A DNA stretch of 64,000 bases from Streptomyces griseiscabiei. Lineage in GTDB: Bacteria; Actinomycetota; Actinomycetes; Streptomycetales; Streptomycetaceae. Below are positions 1 to 9,079 of this stretch, in pieces. Numbering within the stretch: position 1 is the first letter of the stretch; each line of letters begins with the position of its first letter. A program made the translations under genes and the position numbers. The notes beneath the pieces are model-generated. The model ran no database searches. It was given only the letters and a program-made list of their open reading frames with translations, and was not told the origin of the DNA. The DNA is taken from NCBI RefSeq assembly GCF_020010925.1, contig NZ_JAGJBZ010000001.1:2710001-2774000 (forward strand), in the 5' to 3' direction.

Positions 1-6
1 CTTCCC

Positions 7-456
7 ATGACCACCGTGACGTCCCCTCTCGCAGGACGCGCCATCGGACTGGCCGCCGTACCGGACCCCGTCTTCTCCGGAGCGATGGTCGGTCCCGGCA
101 CGGCGATCGACCCCGCGCGCGAGGCGGGAGAGGCTGTCGCCCCTGTCGACGGAGTCGTCGTCTCCCTGCACCCGCACGCGTTCGTCGTGGTCGACAGTGA
201 GGGACACGGGGTGCTGGTCCACCTCGGCATCGACACCGTGCAGCTGAACGGTGAGGGCTTCGAGCTGCTCGTCAACAAGGGAGACACCGTGCAGCGGGGC
301 CAGGCCGTCGTGCGCTGGGACCCTGCCGCCGTCGAGGCCGCGGGCAAGTCCCCGATCTGTCCCGTCGTGGCGTTGGAGGCCACGGCCGACTCCCTCTCCG
401 AGCTTCGTGAGGACGGCGAAGTGAAGGCCGGCGACACGCTCTTCGGATGGCAGTGA
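7..456 (+). CDS. crr: PTS glucose-type EIIA component (Crr)
   Basis: Cytoplasmic EIIA-Glc domain protein of 149 aa that accepts phosphate from HPr and passes it to a sugar-specific EIIB domain; in streptomycetes it serves the N-acetylglucosamine and related PTS. The whole protein is one PTS_EIIA_1 domain. The phosphorylated histidine is H72 in the motif VHLGIDT, and H57 in LHPHAF is in the place of the second active-site histidine. The gene starts close to the window edge, so its ribosome binding site and promoter are only partly visible. It lies 76 bases ahead of ptsI in the same orientation and the two probably form an operon. No membrane segment or fusion to EIIB/EIIC is present, as expected for a free-standing Crr. 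Confidence 0.95.
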   Translation: MTTVTSPLAGRAIGLAAVPDPVFSGAMVGPGTAIDPAREAGEAVAPVDGVVVSLHPHAFVVVDSEGHGVLVHLGIDTVQLNGEGFELLVNKGDTVQRGQAVVRWDPAAVEAAGKSPICPVVALEATADSLSELREDGEVKAGDTLFGWQ

Positions 457-532
457 CGTCGGGGCCGTAGTGCCCCCCAGTTCCACAACCACCGCGGCGG
501 CGGGACCCGCCGCACTATCGGAGACAGGTGAG

Positions 533-2203
533 ATGGAGACAACGCTGCGAGGCGTCGGTGTGAGCCACGGTGTGGCGATCGGCGAGGTTCGGCATATGGG
601 AACGGCGGTGCTGGAGCCGCCCGCCAAGCAGATCCCTGCGGAGGACGCGGAGCGCGAGCAGGGCCGCGCCCGTAAGGCGGTGGACGCGGTCGCCGCCGAT
701 CTGATCGCGCGCGGCAATCTGGCCGGGGGTGAGGCCCAGGCCGTGCTGGAGGCCCAGGCCCTGATGGCCCAGGACCCCGAGCTGATGGCGGATGTGGAGC
801 GTCGTGTCGCCGTGGGGAGCACGGCGGAGCGGGCCGTCTACGACGCCTTCGCCGCGTACCGTGCGCTGCTGGCCGGAGCCGGTGAGTACCTCGCGGGTCG
901 CGTGGCCGACCTCGACGATGTGCGGAATCGTATCGTCGCCCGTCTGCTCGGGGTTCCGATGCCGGGTGTGCCGGACAGCGACGAGCCGTACGTGCTCATC
1001 GCGCGTGATCTGGCGCCCGCCGACACCGCGCTGCTCGATCCGACGCTCGTGCTCGGTTTCGTCACCGAGGAGGGCGGGCCGACCAGTCACAGCGCGATTC
1101 TGGCGCGGGCGCTCGGGGTGCCGGCCGTGGTGGCGCTGCCGGGGGCCGGTGAACTGGCCGAGGGCACGGTGATCGCCGTGGACGGCAGCACCGGTGAGAT
1201 CTTCGTGAACCCGAGTGCGGAGAAGAAGGCGGAGCTGGAGGCCGCGGCCGCTACGCGGAAGGCCGCGCTGGCCGCGTCGAGCGGGCCGGGTGCGACGTCC
1301 GACGGACACAAGGTTCCGCTGCTGGCCAACGTGGGCGGTCCCGCCGATGTGCCGGCGGCCGTGGAGGCCGGGGCCGAGGGTGTGGGGCTGTTCCGTACCG
1401 AGTTCCTGTTCCTCGACGACAGTAGGACGGCGCCGTCCGAGGAGAAGCAGGTCGAGGCGTACCGGCAGGTGCTGGAGGCCTTCCCCGAGGGGCGTGTCGT
1501 CGTGCGGGTGCTCGACGCCGGTGCCGACAAACCGCTGGAGTTCCTGACGCCGGCCGATGAGCCGAACCCGGCGCTCGGTGTGCGCGGGTTGCGGACGCTG
1601 CTCGACCACCCCGAGGTGCTGCGGACGCAGCTGACGGCTCTGGCGAAGGCCGCCGAAGGGCTGCCGGTCTACCTCGAGGTCATGGCGCCGATGGTCGCCG
1701 ACCGCACGGACGCCAAGGCGTTCGCCGACGCCTGTCGTGAGGCGGGGCTGCGGGCCAAGTTCGGTGCCATGGTGGAGATCCCGTCGGCGGCGCTGCGGGC
1801 GCGGTCGATCCTGCAGGAGGTGGAGTTCCTGTCGCTGGGGACCAACGACCTCGCGCAGTACACGTTCGCGGCCGACCGGCAGGTGGGTGCGGTGTCGCGG
1901 CTGCAGGACCCGTGGCAGCCCGCGCTGCTCGACCTGGTCGCGCTGTCCGCGGAGGCGGCGAAGGCCGAGGGCAAGAGCTGCGGGGTGTGCGGCGAGGCCG
2001 CGTCCGACCCGCTGCTGGCCTGTGTGCTGACCGGTCTGGGTGTCACCTCCCTGTCCATGGGTGCGGCGTCGATCCCGTATGTGCGGGGGCAGTTGGCGAA
2101 GTACACGCTGGCGCAGTGCGAGCGGGCCGCGGCCGCGGCGCGTGCGGCGGACACGGCCGAGGAGGCGCGCGCCGCCGCGCAGGCGGTGCTGTCGGGCGAG
2201 TAG
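533..2203 (+). CDS. ptsI: PTS enzyme I, phosphoenolpyruvate-protein phosphotransferase
   Basis: Enzyme I takes phosphate from phosphoenolpyruvate and gives it to HPr, the first step of PTS sugar uptake. The 556-aa product has the N-terminal HPr-binding and swivelling phosphohistidine domains, with the active histidine H186 in GGPTSHSAIL, and a C-terminal PEP-utilising TIM barrel containing GLFRTEFLF, SLGTNDLAQYT and the catalytic cysteine motif SCGVCGEAAS. I chose the ATG at 533 (METTLRGVGVS), which follows GGAGACAGGTGAG; an upstream in-frame GTG at 470 would add 21 residues unlike any known enzyme I. It lies behind crr. HPr (ptsH) is not in the window. A strong hairpin follows the stop codon. 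Confidence 0.96.
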   Translation: METTLRGVGVSHGVAIGEVRHMGTAVLEPPAKQIPAEDAEREQGRARKAVDAVAADLIARGNLAGGEAQAVLEAQALMAQDPELMADVERRVAVGSTAERAVYDAFAAYRALLAGAGEYLAGRVADLDDVRNRIVARLLGVPMPGVPDSDEPYVLIARDLAPADTALLDPTLVLGFVTEEGGPTSHSAILARALGVPAVVALPGAGELAEGTVIAVDGSTGEIFVNPSAEKKAELEAAAATRKAALAASSGPGATSDGHKVPLLANVGGPADVPAAVEAGAEGVGLFRTEFLFLDDSRTAPSEEKQVEAYRQVLEAFPEGRVVVRVLDAGADKPLEFLTPADEPNPALGVRGLRTLLDHPEVLRTQLTALAKAAEGLPVYLEVMAPMVADRTDAKAFADACREAGLRAKFGAMVEIPSAALRARSILQEVEFLSLGTNDLAQYTFAADRQVGAVSRLQDPWQPALLDLVALSAEAAKAEGKSCGVCGEAASDPLLACVLTGLGVTSLSMGAASIPYVRGQLAKYTLAQCERAAAAARAADTAEEARAAAQAVLSGE

Positions 2204-2239
2204 GTCACGACGGGCGGACGGTCTGTCGTCCGGTCGGTG

Positions 2240-2275
2240 CGAGGGGCGCTTCACCTGTGGGTGGGGCGCCCCTCG
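2240..2275. terminator. Bidirectional terminator between ptsI and the convergent gene
   Basis: A perfect 10-bp stem (2240-2249 with 2266-2275, arms CGAGGGGCGC / GCGCCCCTCG) lies between the convergent stop codons and is followed by CCCTTT. It would end both transcripts. Confidence 0.75.
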
Positions 2276-2280
2276 CCCTT

Positions 2281-3189
2281 TCAGTGGGTGTGTCCGTCCG
2301 TGGCCGGCCCTCCCCCGGGGAGGCCGTCCCCGAGGTCGGGCGGGGTGGTGTAGTCGACGCCGGACTCGGGGGAGACGAGGTCGCCGGATTCCACGTCGGT
2401 GCAGTAGGCGTCGAAGACCTCTCCGGCGGTGAGGGGTTCGAGGCCGTCGCCGCGCAGGCGCCAGCCGTAGACGCGGTCGGTGGAGTCGGGGGCGGTGGTG
2501 CGCATGACGAGTCCGCCGGGGCTGCGGGTGGCGATGCCGACGGCCAGGACGGTGGCGAGTTCCAGGGCTTCGGACTCGTCCAGGCGGGTGGCGCCTTCGT
2601 CGTCCTGGTCGGCGTGGAGGGCGGCGGCCAGGGCCTGGGGCCTGGACGAGACGCTGCAGACGAGGTGGCGCTCGCCGGGGCCCGCGGTGTCGAGGGCGCG
2701 CTTGAGCAGGTGCATGGCGCGGGAGAAGGCGGCGCGGCCGATGTCCTCGCCGCAGGAGGCGCACTCGCCGATCTGGGCGAGGAGGGTGGTGGCGTACTCC
2801 CAGGTGGCAAGGCGGACGGCTTCGTCGATCAGGTCGGGGACGAGTTCGGCGAGGGGCTGGCCCTCGTAGGGGACGGCGGCTCCGGTGGCCGCGAGTTCGG
2901 CGGTGAAGCGGGTGCGGCTGGCGGGGGTGTCGGGTTCGAGGCCGGTGTCGGCGCAGAACGCGGCGTACTCGTCGGGGTCGAAGAGGGCGACCGTGGTGTG
3001 GTTGCCCTGCGCGGCGAGGGTCCTGAGCAGGGCTTCCACTTGGTGGAGGTAGGTCGAGTGGTCGTCGAAGGTGAAGCTGCGGTAGCGCCGCATGGCGGTG
3101 AAGTCGTGCTCGTCGGCCAGCAGGCCGATGGTGCCGGCGATCTCGCGGCGCAGGACGCGTCGCATCGTCTGGTGGCGGGTGTGTGGCAT
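2281..3189 (-). CDS. Conserved hypothetical protein
   Basis: I do not recognise a family for this 302-aa soluble, acidic protein. It has no signal peptide or membrane helix. A single CxxC (ECASCGED) occurs near the middle and may bind metal or be redox active. The start at 3189 (MPHTRHQTMRR) is chosen because GGGGAAG precedes it at good distance; an upstream GTG at 3225 has no such site. The N-terminal part is rich in Arg/His and the C-terminus is Gly/Pro/His-rich and probably disordered. It is convergent with ptsI and downstream of the acetoacetyl-CoA synthetase on the same strand, about 80 bases after that gene's stop, so co-transcription is possible. Coding potential is supported by length, GC3 and the ribosome binding site. 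Confidence 0.75.
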   Translation of the reverse strand: MPHTRHQTMRRVLRREIAGTIGLLADEHDFTAMRRYRSFTFDDHSTYLHQVEALLRTLAAQGNHTTVALFDPDEYAAFCADTGLEPDTPASRTRFTAELAATGAAVPYEGQPLAELVPDLIDEAVRLATWEYATTLLAQIGECASCGEDIGRAAFSRAMHLLKRALDTAGPGERHLVCSVSSRPQALAAALHADQDDEGATRLDESEALELATVLAVGIATRSPGGLVMRTTAPDSTDRVYGWRLRGDGLEPLTAGEVFDAYCTDVESGDLVSPESGVDYTTPPDLGDGLPGGGPATDGHTH

Positions 3190-3268
3190 GGCTTCCCCCT
3201 GTGCGAGCGGTCGATCAATGCTCACTCACAGTAATCGGCACCACTGACAACGCCCGCCGGCCGAGGTG

Positions 3269-5236
3269 TCAGGCGCGCTTGCGGGCCAGGTCCTCGTAGA
3301 AGCGCAGCAGGTCGAGGTTGTCGACGGAGCCGGGGTTGACGGCCTTTTCCAGGGGGGTGCCCTGGAGGAGCCGTTTGACGGGGACCTCGATGCGTTTGCC
3401 GGTGAGGGTGTGCGGGACTCCGGGGACCTCGATGACCTCGTCGGGGACGTGGCGTGGGGAGAGGTTCTCGCGGATGGTGCGCTTGATGCGGTCGAGGAGG
3501 GCCTCGTCGAGGCTTGCGCCGGGGGCGAGTTGGACGAAGAGGGGCATCCAGTAGCCGCCGTCGGGCTGTTCGATGCCGATGACGAGGGATTCCTTGATTT
3601 CCGGGAGGCGTTCGACGGCTTCGTAGATGTCGGCCGAGCCCATGCGGACGCCCTGGCGGTTGAGGGTGGAGTCGGAGCGGCCGTGGATGACGACGGAGCC
3701 GCGGGAGGTGAGGGTGATCCAGTCGCCGTGGCGCCAGACGCCGGGGTAGGTGTCGAAGTAGCTGTCGTGGTAGCGGGTGCCGTCGGGGTCGTTCCAGAAG
3801 TGGATCGGCATGGACGGCATGGGGTTGGTGACGACGAGTTCGCCGACCTCGTCGATGAGGGGCCGGCCGCTGGGGTCCCAGGACCGGAGGTCGGTGCCGA
3901 GGCTCGGGGCCTGGAGTTCGCCGATGTGGACGGGGAGGGTGGGGACGGCTCCGGCGAAGCAGGAGCAGACATCGGTGCCGCCGCTGACGGAGGCGATCCA
4001 CAGGTCTTCGCGGACCTCGTCGTGGAGCCAGCGGAAGCCGTCGGGCGGGAGCGGGGAGCCGGTGGTGCCGACGCACTGGACGCGGGAGAGGTCGTAGTCG
4101 CGTCCCGGGTGGATGCCGGCCTTGCGGCAGGCCATGACGTAGGCGGCGGAGGTGCCGAAGAGGGTGGCGCCGGTGCGTTCGGCGACGCTCCACTGGGCGC
4201 CGGTGTCGGGGTGGCCGGGGCTGCCGTCGTACAGGACGACGGTGGTGCCGGTGAGGAGGCCGGAGACGAGGAAGTTCCACATCATCCAGCCGGTGGAGGT
4301 GTACCAGAAGAAGCGGTCCTCGGGGCCGAGGTCGCAGTGCAGGCCGAGCTGTTTGAGGTGTTCGACGAGGATGCCGCCCTGGGACTGGACGATGGCTTTG
4401 GGCAGGCCGGTGGTGCCGGAGGAGTAGAGCACCCACAACGGGTGGTCGAACGGGACCTGTTCGAAGACCGGCGGGACGTCCGCCGAGGTCAGGGCGGACC
4501 ATTCCAGGGCTCCGTCGGGGGCCTCGGTGCCGAGGACGGGGATGTGGACGACGGCGCGCAGGGTGGGCAGTTCGCGGCGGAGTTCGGCGACGGTGTCGCG
4601 GCGGTCGTGTTCCTTGCCGCCGTAGCGGTAGCCGTCGACGGTGAACAGGACGACGGGTTCGACCTGTTGGAAGCGGTCGAGGACGCTGCGGGCGCCGAAG
4701 TCCGGGGCGCAGGAGGTCCAGACGCCGCCGACGGCCGCGGTGGCGAGGAGGGCGACGACGGCCTCGGGGATGTTCGGGAGATAGCCGCTGACGCGGTCCC
4801 CGGGGCGTACGCCGAGGGCGCGCAGTTCGGCGGCGAGGGAGCCGACCTGGCGGCGCAGTTCGGACCAGGTCACCGGGCGGGGTTCGTGGGTCTCGTCGAC
4901 GTGGAGGAGGGCCGGTTCGTCGGCGCGGGCGTCGGCGGCGCGGAGGGCGTGTTCGGCGTAGTTGAGGGTGGCGCCGGGGAACCAGTCGGCGCCGGGCATG
5001 GCGCGGTCGCCGAGCACGCGCGCGTAGGGGGTGGAGAACCGTACGTCGAACCACTCGGTGACGGCTTTCCAGAACGTCTCGAGTTCGTCGACGGACCAGC
5101 GGTGCAGGGCCGGGTAGCCGCCGTCGGCGGGGGCTCCGTGGTGTTCGGCGGCCCAGGACTGGAACGCGGTGATCCGGGCCCGGGCGATGCGTTCCGTGTC
5201 GGGCTGCCAGAGCGGCGAGGGGTTCGCTGAGGTCAT
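3269..5236 (-). CDS. Acetoacetate-CoA ligase (acetoacetyl-CoA synthetase)
   Basis: ANL-superfamily ligase of 655 aa that joins acetoacetate to CoA with ATP (EC 6.2.1.16), feeding ketone bodies or PHB breakdown products into the acetoacetyl-CoA pool. The N-terminal ACAS_N region contains FQSWAAEHHG; the AMP-binding P-loop is YSSGTTGLPKA, followed by the A5-like SGGTDVCSCF and the core motif HGRSDSTLNRQGVRMG. The C-terminal catalytic lysine is in LTGKRIEVPVKRLL. The total length and the SGGTD-C motif fit acetoacetyl-CoA rather than acetyl-CoA synthetase. The ATG at 5236 follows GGGAG at good spacing; an ORF extension upstream lacks conservation. The gene is divergent from the GH31 enzyme across a 214-bp spacer. 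Confidence 0.9.
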   Translation of the reverse strand: MTSANPSPLWQPDTERIARARITAFQSWAAEHHGAPADGGYPALHRWSVDELETFWKAVTEWFDVRFSTPYARVLGDRAMPGADWFPGATLNYAEHALRAADARADEPALLHVDETHEPRPVTWSELRRQVGSLAAELRALGVRPGDRVSGYLPNIPEAVVALLATAAVGGVWTSCAPDFGARSVLDRFQQVEPVVLFTVDGYRYGGKEHDRRDTVAELRRELPTLRAVVHIPVLGTEAPDGALEWSALTSADVPPVFEQVPFDHPLWVLYSSGTTGLPKAIVQSQGGILVEHLKQLGLHCDLGPEDRFFWYTSTGWMMWNFLVSGLLTGTTVVLYDGSPGHPDTGAQWSVAERTGATLFGTSAAYVMACRKAGIHPGRDYDLSRVQCVGTTGSPLPPDGFRWLHDEVREDLWIASVSGGTDVCSCFAGAVPTLPVHIGELQAPSLGTDLRSWDPSGRPLIDEVGELVVTNPMPSMPIHFWNDPDGTRYHDSYFDTYPGVWRHGDWITLTSRGSVVIHGRSDSTLNRQGVRMGSADIYEAVERLPEIKESLVIGIEQPDGGYWMPLFVQLAPGASLDEALLDRIKRTIRENLSPRHVPDEVIEVPGVPHTLTGKRIEVPVKRLLQGTPLEKAVNPGSVDNLDLLRFYEDLARKRA

Positions 5237-5450
5237 GGGGCGGCTCCCGGGACTGTGCGCGTCGTGTGCGTCGGTCGCGCACGGGCAGGGGTGTGCGCGT
5301 GACGCGGCTGTCACGGACGATGCCATGTGATCGACTTCCGCACCAGGGTGAGCCGCGGATGGAAGGCCGGATGAACATGTGCCATCACCACGGGTGAACG
5401 GTAGTTGAACGACTCACACGATTCGCCCGGTCGATGGCAGGCTGATCGGC

Positions 5451-7817
5451 ATGGACGGTCGTGACCTGGTGCGTTCGGTGAAATTGCTCGGTTCGGCGGG
5501 GGCGGCTCAGGGGCTGCGCACCGTGCGGGCAGCATGGCGCAGGAGGCGTGCCGACGCCGTCGGGTTGCCGGCACGGGGCGCCGAGCGGGCCCGGGTGCCG
5601 GGGCCGGTGGCGGAGGTGGAGCCGGGTCCGGGCGGTGGGATCGTGCGGTTCGCCCGGTCGGAGCTGCGGGTGACGGTCGATGTGAACGGCGCGGTCTTCT
5701 GGGGCTGGGACGGTGCGGGGCCGGAGCCGTCGTACGCGCTCGCGGGGCGGTGTCCCGAGCCGGATCCGCGGGCCGTTCTGGAGCCGGACAAGGACGGCGG
5801 CTGGCGGGTCGTGGCCGAGCGGGTGACGGTCGTCGTGTCGCGGCACGGGGCCGTGGAGGTGTGTACGCCCGGTGGGGTGACGCTGCGGCGGGATCTGCCG
5901 CCCCGGTGGTGGGAGCCGGTCGGCGGGGGCCGGGCGCGGTGGGTGCAGCGCTCGGAGGTGGCGGCGGACGCGCGGTTCTTCGGTCTGGGCGGCCGGGCGG
6001 CCGGGCCCCGGCTGCGTGGCGGAACGTATCGGCTGTGGAACACCGACCCCGGACACACCTTCGCACCCGGTGACGATCCGCTGTACATCACGATGCCGGT
6101 GCAGCTGGTGGTGGCGGACGCGGCGACGCATCTGGTGTTCCACGACAGCACGTGGGACGGCACGGTGACGTTGTCCGAGGGCGAGGAGGGGGCCGGGTCG
6201 GGGCACGACCGGGCGGGTACGTCCGAGGTGCGGATGGACGGCGGGCCGCTGCGCTGCTGGGTGATCGTGGGCTCCCCCGCGCGCGTGCTGCACGCCTGGG
6301 CCGCTCTGACGGGCGCTCCGGCGCTGCCGCCGGCGTGGGCGCTCGGGCATCATCACGCGCGGTGGGGCTTCGGGAGCGAGCAGGAGGTGCGGCGGATCGT
6401 CGCGGGCTACCGGGAGCACGGTCTGCCGCTGGACGCGGTCCATCTGGACATCGACCACTACGACGGCCATCGGGTGTTCACGGTGGACGCGGAGAACTTC
6501 CCGAAGCTGCCGGTTCTCGCCGACGAGTTGCGGCGGGACGGGATCCGGCTGGTGTCGATCGTCGACGCGGCGGTCAAGGCGGAGCCGGGCGACGCGGTGT
6601 ACGACGGCGGGACGGCCGAGGACGCGTTCGTGCGGGACGCCGCCGGTGAGGTCGCGGAGGGGCTGGTGTGGCCCGGGGAGTCGGTGTTCCCGGACTTCAC
6701 GCGTGCGCGTACGCGTGCGTGGTGGGGCGGTCTCTACGAGGAGCGGCTGGCGCAGGGCTTCGCCGGGTTCTGGCACGACATGAACGAGCCGACGTCGTTC
6801 ACGGCGTTCGGCGAGAACACGCTGCCCCGGTCGGTCCGGCACGATCTGGAGGGCCGGGGCGGCGACCATCGCGAGGCGCACAACGTGTACGCGCTGTGCA
6901 TGGCCCGCGCGGGGTACGAGGGGCTGCGCGAGCTGGTGCCCGAGGAGCGGCCGTTCGTGTTCTCGCGCTCCGGGTGGGCCGGTATGCAGCGCTACGGGGG
7001 CACGTGGTCCGGGGACGTGGCGACGGGCTGGCCCGGGTTGCGTGCGTCGCTGTCGCTGGTGCTGGGGCTGGGGCTGTGCGGGGTGCCGTACTCGGGCCCT
7101 GACGTGGGCGGGTTCGACGGGAGCCCCTCGCCGGAGCTGTATCTGCGGTGGTTCCAGCTCGGCGCGTATCTGCCGCTGTTCCGTACGCACGCGAGCCTGC
7201 GGGCGGGGCGGCGGGAGCCGTGGGAGTTCGGGGAGGAGACCCTCGGGCACGCGCGCGTGGCGCTCGGGGAGCGGCGGCGGCTGCTGCCGTACTTCATGAC
7301 GCTGGCTCATCTGGCGCGCCGTACGGGGGCGCCCTACGCACGTCCGCTCTGGTGGGGCGCGCCCGAGGACCGGGCGTTGCGGGACTGTGAGGACGCGTTC
7401 CTGCTGGGTGACTGTCTGCTGGTGGCGCCGGTGCTCGACGCGGGCGTGGACCGGCGTGCGGTGCAGTTGCCGCGGGGGCGGTGGTACGACACGGTGACCG
7501 GGCAGGCGTACGAGGGGCCGGGGCAGGTGGTGCTGGACGCGCCGCTGTCGCGGATCCCGGTACTCGCGCGCGCGGGTGCCGTGCTGCCGGTCCGGGGCGC
7601 CGACGGCGGCCTGGAGCTGGAGGTGTGGGCACCCGCGCACGGGCGGACGGGGGGCGGGCTCGTGGTGCCGGACGCGGGCGACGGCTGGGACGAGCCGGAG
7701 GTGGAGCGGTACACGGCGCGCCGGGAGGGGCCGCGGGTGGTGGTGGAGCGGGACGGGGACGAGGGTCCGGTCGAGCCTTCGTTTCCCGTGCGGGTACGCG
7801 GGCTCGACCGGGAATGA
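5451..7817 (+). CDS. Glycoside hydrolase family 31 (alpha-glucosidase-like)
   Basis: A retaining alpha-glycosidase of 788 aa. GH31 signatures are clear: the catalytic nucleophile is D443 in WHDMNEPTSF, and D522 in GGTWSGD is in the place of the acid/base. The N-terminal beta-sandwich (about residues 50-300) precedes the barrel, which includes LDIDHYDGHRVFT (substrate-binding Asp) and the strand 4 region; C-terminal beta domains follow. There is no signal peptide, so the enzyme is probably cytoplasmic and acts on maltose, isomaltose or other alpha-glucosides; the exact specificity cannot be told. The start has only a weak AGG upstream. The stop is 28 bases from that of the convergent NUDIX gene. 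Confidence 0.88.
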   Translation: MDGRDLVRSVKLLGSAGAAQGLRTVRAAWRRRRADAVGLPARGAERARVPGPVAEVEPGPGGGIVRFARSELRVTVDVNGAVFWGWDGAGPEPSYALAGRCPEPDPRAVLEPDKDGGWRVVAERVTVVVSRHGAVEVCTPGGVTLRRDLPPRWWEPVGGGRARWVQRSEVAADARFFGLGGRAAGPRLRGGTYRLWNTDPGHTFAPGDDPLYITMPVQLVVADAATHLVFHDSTWDGTVTLSEGEEGAGSGHDRAGTSEVRMDGGPLRCWVIVGSPARVLHAWAALTGAPALPPAWALGHHHARWGFGSEQEVRRIVAGYREHGLPLDAVHLDIDHYDGHRVFTVDAENFPKLPVLADELRRDGIRLVSIVDAAVKAEPGDAVYDGGTAEDAFVRDAAGEVAEGLVWPGESVFPDFTRARTRAWWGGLYEERLAQGFAGFWHDMNEPTSFTAFGENTLPRSVRHDLEGRGGDHREAHNVYALCMARAGYEGLRELVPEERPFVFSRSGWAGMQRYGGTWSGDVATGWPGLRASLSLVLGLGLCGVPYSGPDVGGFDGSPSPELYLRWFQLGAYLPLFRTHASLRAGRREPWEFGEETLGHARVALGERRRLLPYFMTLAHLARRTGAPYARPLWWGAPEDRALRDCEDAFLLGDCLLVAPVLDAGVDRRAVQLPRGRWYDTVTGQAYEGPGQVVLDAPLSRIPVLARAGAVLPVRGADGGLELEVWAPAHGRTGGGLVVPDAGDGWDEPEVERYTARREGPRVVVERDGDEGPVEPSFPVRVRGLDRE

Positions 7818-7845
7818 GCCGGGTCGGCTCAGCGGTGTTCTCGGC

Positions 7846-8382
7846 TCAGATGTAGCGGCCGTCGAAGAAGGCCTGGACGGCCAGGGTGTGCAGGGGGAAG
7901 GCGAGTTCGGCGGGTCTGCGCAGCAGGTGCCAGCCCTCCGTCTCGTCCGTGGGGACGGGCGACGGCAGCGTGGCGGCCGGGCGCTCCGGGAGGAGCCCGA
8001 ACAGCAGCAGATGACCGTCGGGTGAGCTCATGGCGTCGGCGAGGCGCACATCGCGGTCGGCCGCGCAGATACCCGTCTCCTCCTTGAGTTCACGGACGAC
8101 GGCGTGCCGCCAGTCCTCCCGGTGGTCGATGAAGCCGCCGGGCAGGGCGGTGCCCCCGCGCGCGGGGGCGATGGTCCGTGTGATCACGACGAGGGCTGTG
8201 CCCTTGGTGTCGTACACGGGCTGGAGGGCCACCGCGACGGGGAGCGGATTGCGGTAGGCCACTGAGTGGCAGGCCTCGCAGGTGCGGGGCCAGCCTGAAA
8301 CGCCCTCTCCGTAGGGCGCTCCGCAGCTCGAACAGTGCGAGTCGCGTGCGGAGTTGGCGGGTGGGTGTTGATTCGCGGACAC
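7846..8382 (-). CDS. NUDIX hydrolase with N-terminal zinc ribbon
   Basis: 178-aa hydrolase of nucleoside diphosphate-X compounds. A four-cysteine zinc ribbon (C17, C20, C35, C38) precedes the NUDIX fold, as in NADH pyrophosphatase-type proteins. The full NUDIX box is present: G-x5-E-x7-REL-x-EETG, in GGFIDHREDWRHAVVRELKE and the following ETGI, giving the metal-binding glutamates. The substrate is unknown; the ribbon-NUDIX layout is common among ADP-ribose and NAD(H) hydrolases, but the NADH-specific SQPWPFPxS motif is missing. The gene is divergent from the DUF35 protein across about 250 bases and convergent with GH31. Confidence 0.88.
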   Translation of the reverse strand: MSANQHPPANSARDSHCSSCGAPYGEGVSGWPRTCEACHSVAYRNPLPVAVALQPVYDTKGTALVVITRTIAPARGGTALPGGFIDHREDWRHAVVRELKEETGICAADRDVRLADAMSSPDGHLLLFGLLPERPAATLPSPVPTDETEGWHLLRRPAELAFPLHTLAVQAFFDGRYI

Positions 8383-8466
8383 GCGGCGGACTGTATCCGA
8401 TCATCTGGTGGTCGTCTTACCGGGGCGGCGCAATGCGCCACGCCGGAGAGTCCGCGGACAGGAGTG

Positions 8467-8507
8467 AGGGCCGGCCGGAACCACCCCCGTGGGCCCCGGC
8501 CGGCCCT
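8467..8507. other. Hairpin in the NUDIX / DUF35 divergent spacer
   Basis: A perfect 10-bp inverted repeat (8467-8476 with 8498-8507, AGGGCCGGCC / GGCCGGCCCT) lies between the two divergent genes. No further gene is visible in 8383-8632. It may be a regulatory cruciform or part of a 5' leader; its role is not evident. Confidence 0.35.
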
Positions 8508-8632
8508 CCCGATACTCCGACGCCGGGCGGGGCCCGTTGGTTCTCCGGGGGCCTGCCCAATTCGGGATGTCCGTGCCAGACTCCTGAAGAGTTTTCTGAC
8601 GAGCCATCAGATCTGCTTGCCGGGGAGGGATT

Positions 8633-9079
8633 TTGTCGCGAAGTCGCACACCGGTGGTCGTCGGCTGGTTCACCGGGGAGGGCGAGGCGTTCCGGTTGCT
8701 CGGTACGCGCTGTTCGGCGTGCGCCTCGGTGTTCTTCCCGCGTGAGGACGTCCTGTGCCGCAATCCGGGCTGTCCTGGCGGTGAGCTGCGCGAGGTGCCC
8801 CTGTCGCGCCGGGGGCGGGTGTGGTCGTACACCGACGGCCGGTACCGGCCCCCGTCACCCTACGTGTCCGATCCGGAACTTCCCTGGGAGCCGTACGCGT
8901 TGATCGCTGTGGAACTGGCCGAAGAACGCCTCGTGGTGCTGGGGCAGGCGGTACCCGGGGTCACCGTCGCCGATCTGGCCGTGGGCATGGAGGTGGAGGT
9001 CGTCCCCGGTGTGCTGAACGAGGACGCGGAGACGACCTGGACGACCTGGCACTGGCGGCCGACGGGGGTGGGGGCGTGA
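8633..9079 (+). CDS. Zn-ribbon/OB-fold DUF35 acyl-CoA-associated protein
   Basis: 148-aa protein of the DUF35/ChsH2-C type: a rubredoxin-like zinc ribbon with four cysteines (C27, C30, C42, C47) followed by an OB fold. Such proteins bind acyl-CoA and act as obligate partners of thiolase-fold enzymes, for example ChsH2-DUF35 with Ltp2 in steroid side-chain breakdown and BbsA with BbsB. The start is a TTG at 8633, chosen because GGGGAGGGA lies directly upstream at good spacing. Its stop overlaps the start of the thiolase gene (GTGA), so translation is coupled and a 1:1 complex is likely. The physiological substrate cannot be read from the sequence. Confidence 0.85.
   Translation: MSRSRTPVVVGWFTGEGEAFRLLGTRCSACASVFFPREDVLCRNPGCPGGELREVPLSRRGRVWSYTDGRYRPPSPYVSDPELPWEPYALIAVELAEERLVVLGQAVPGVTVADLAVGMEVEVVPGVLNEDAETTWTTWHWRPTGVGA

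Noticed and set aside
515..2764. 749-aa minus-strand reading frame across ptsI
   Set aside because: Arg/Pro/Gln-rich composition and full overlap with a clear enzyme I gene show it is a high-GC shadow frame, as are the similar long frames opposite AACS, GH31, the thiolase-like gene and the SMC-like gene.
3222..5378. 718-aa frame in the other frame of the AACS gene
   Set aside because: Very Arg/Pro-rich and lies entirely over a well-supported acetoacetyl-CoA synthetase.
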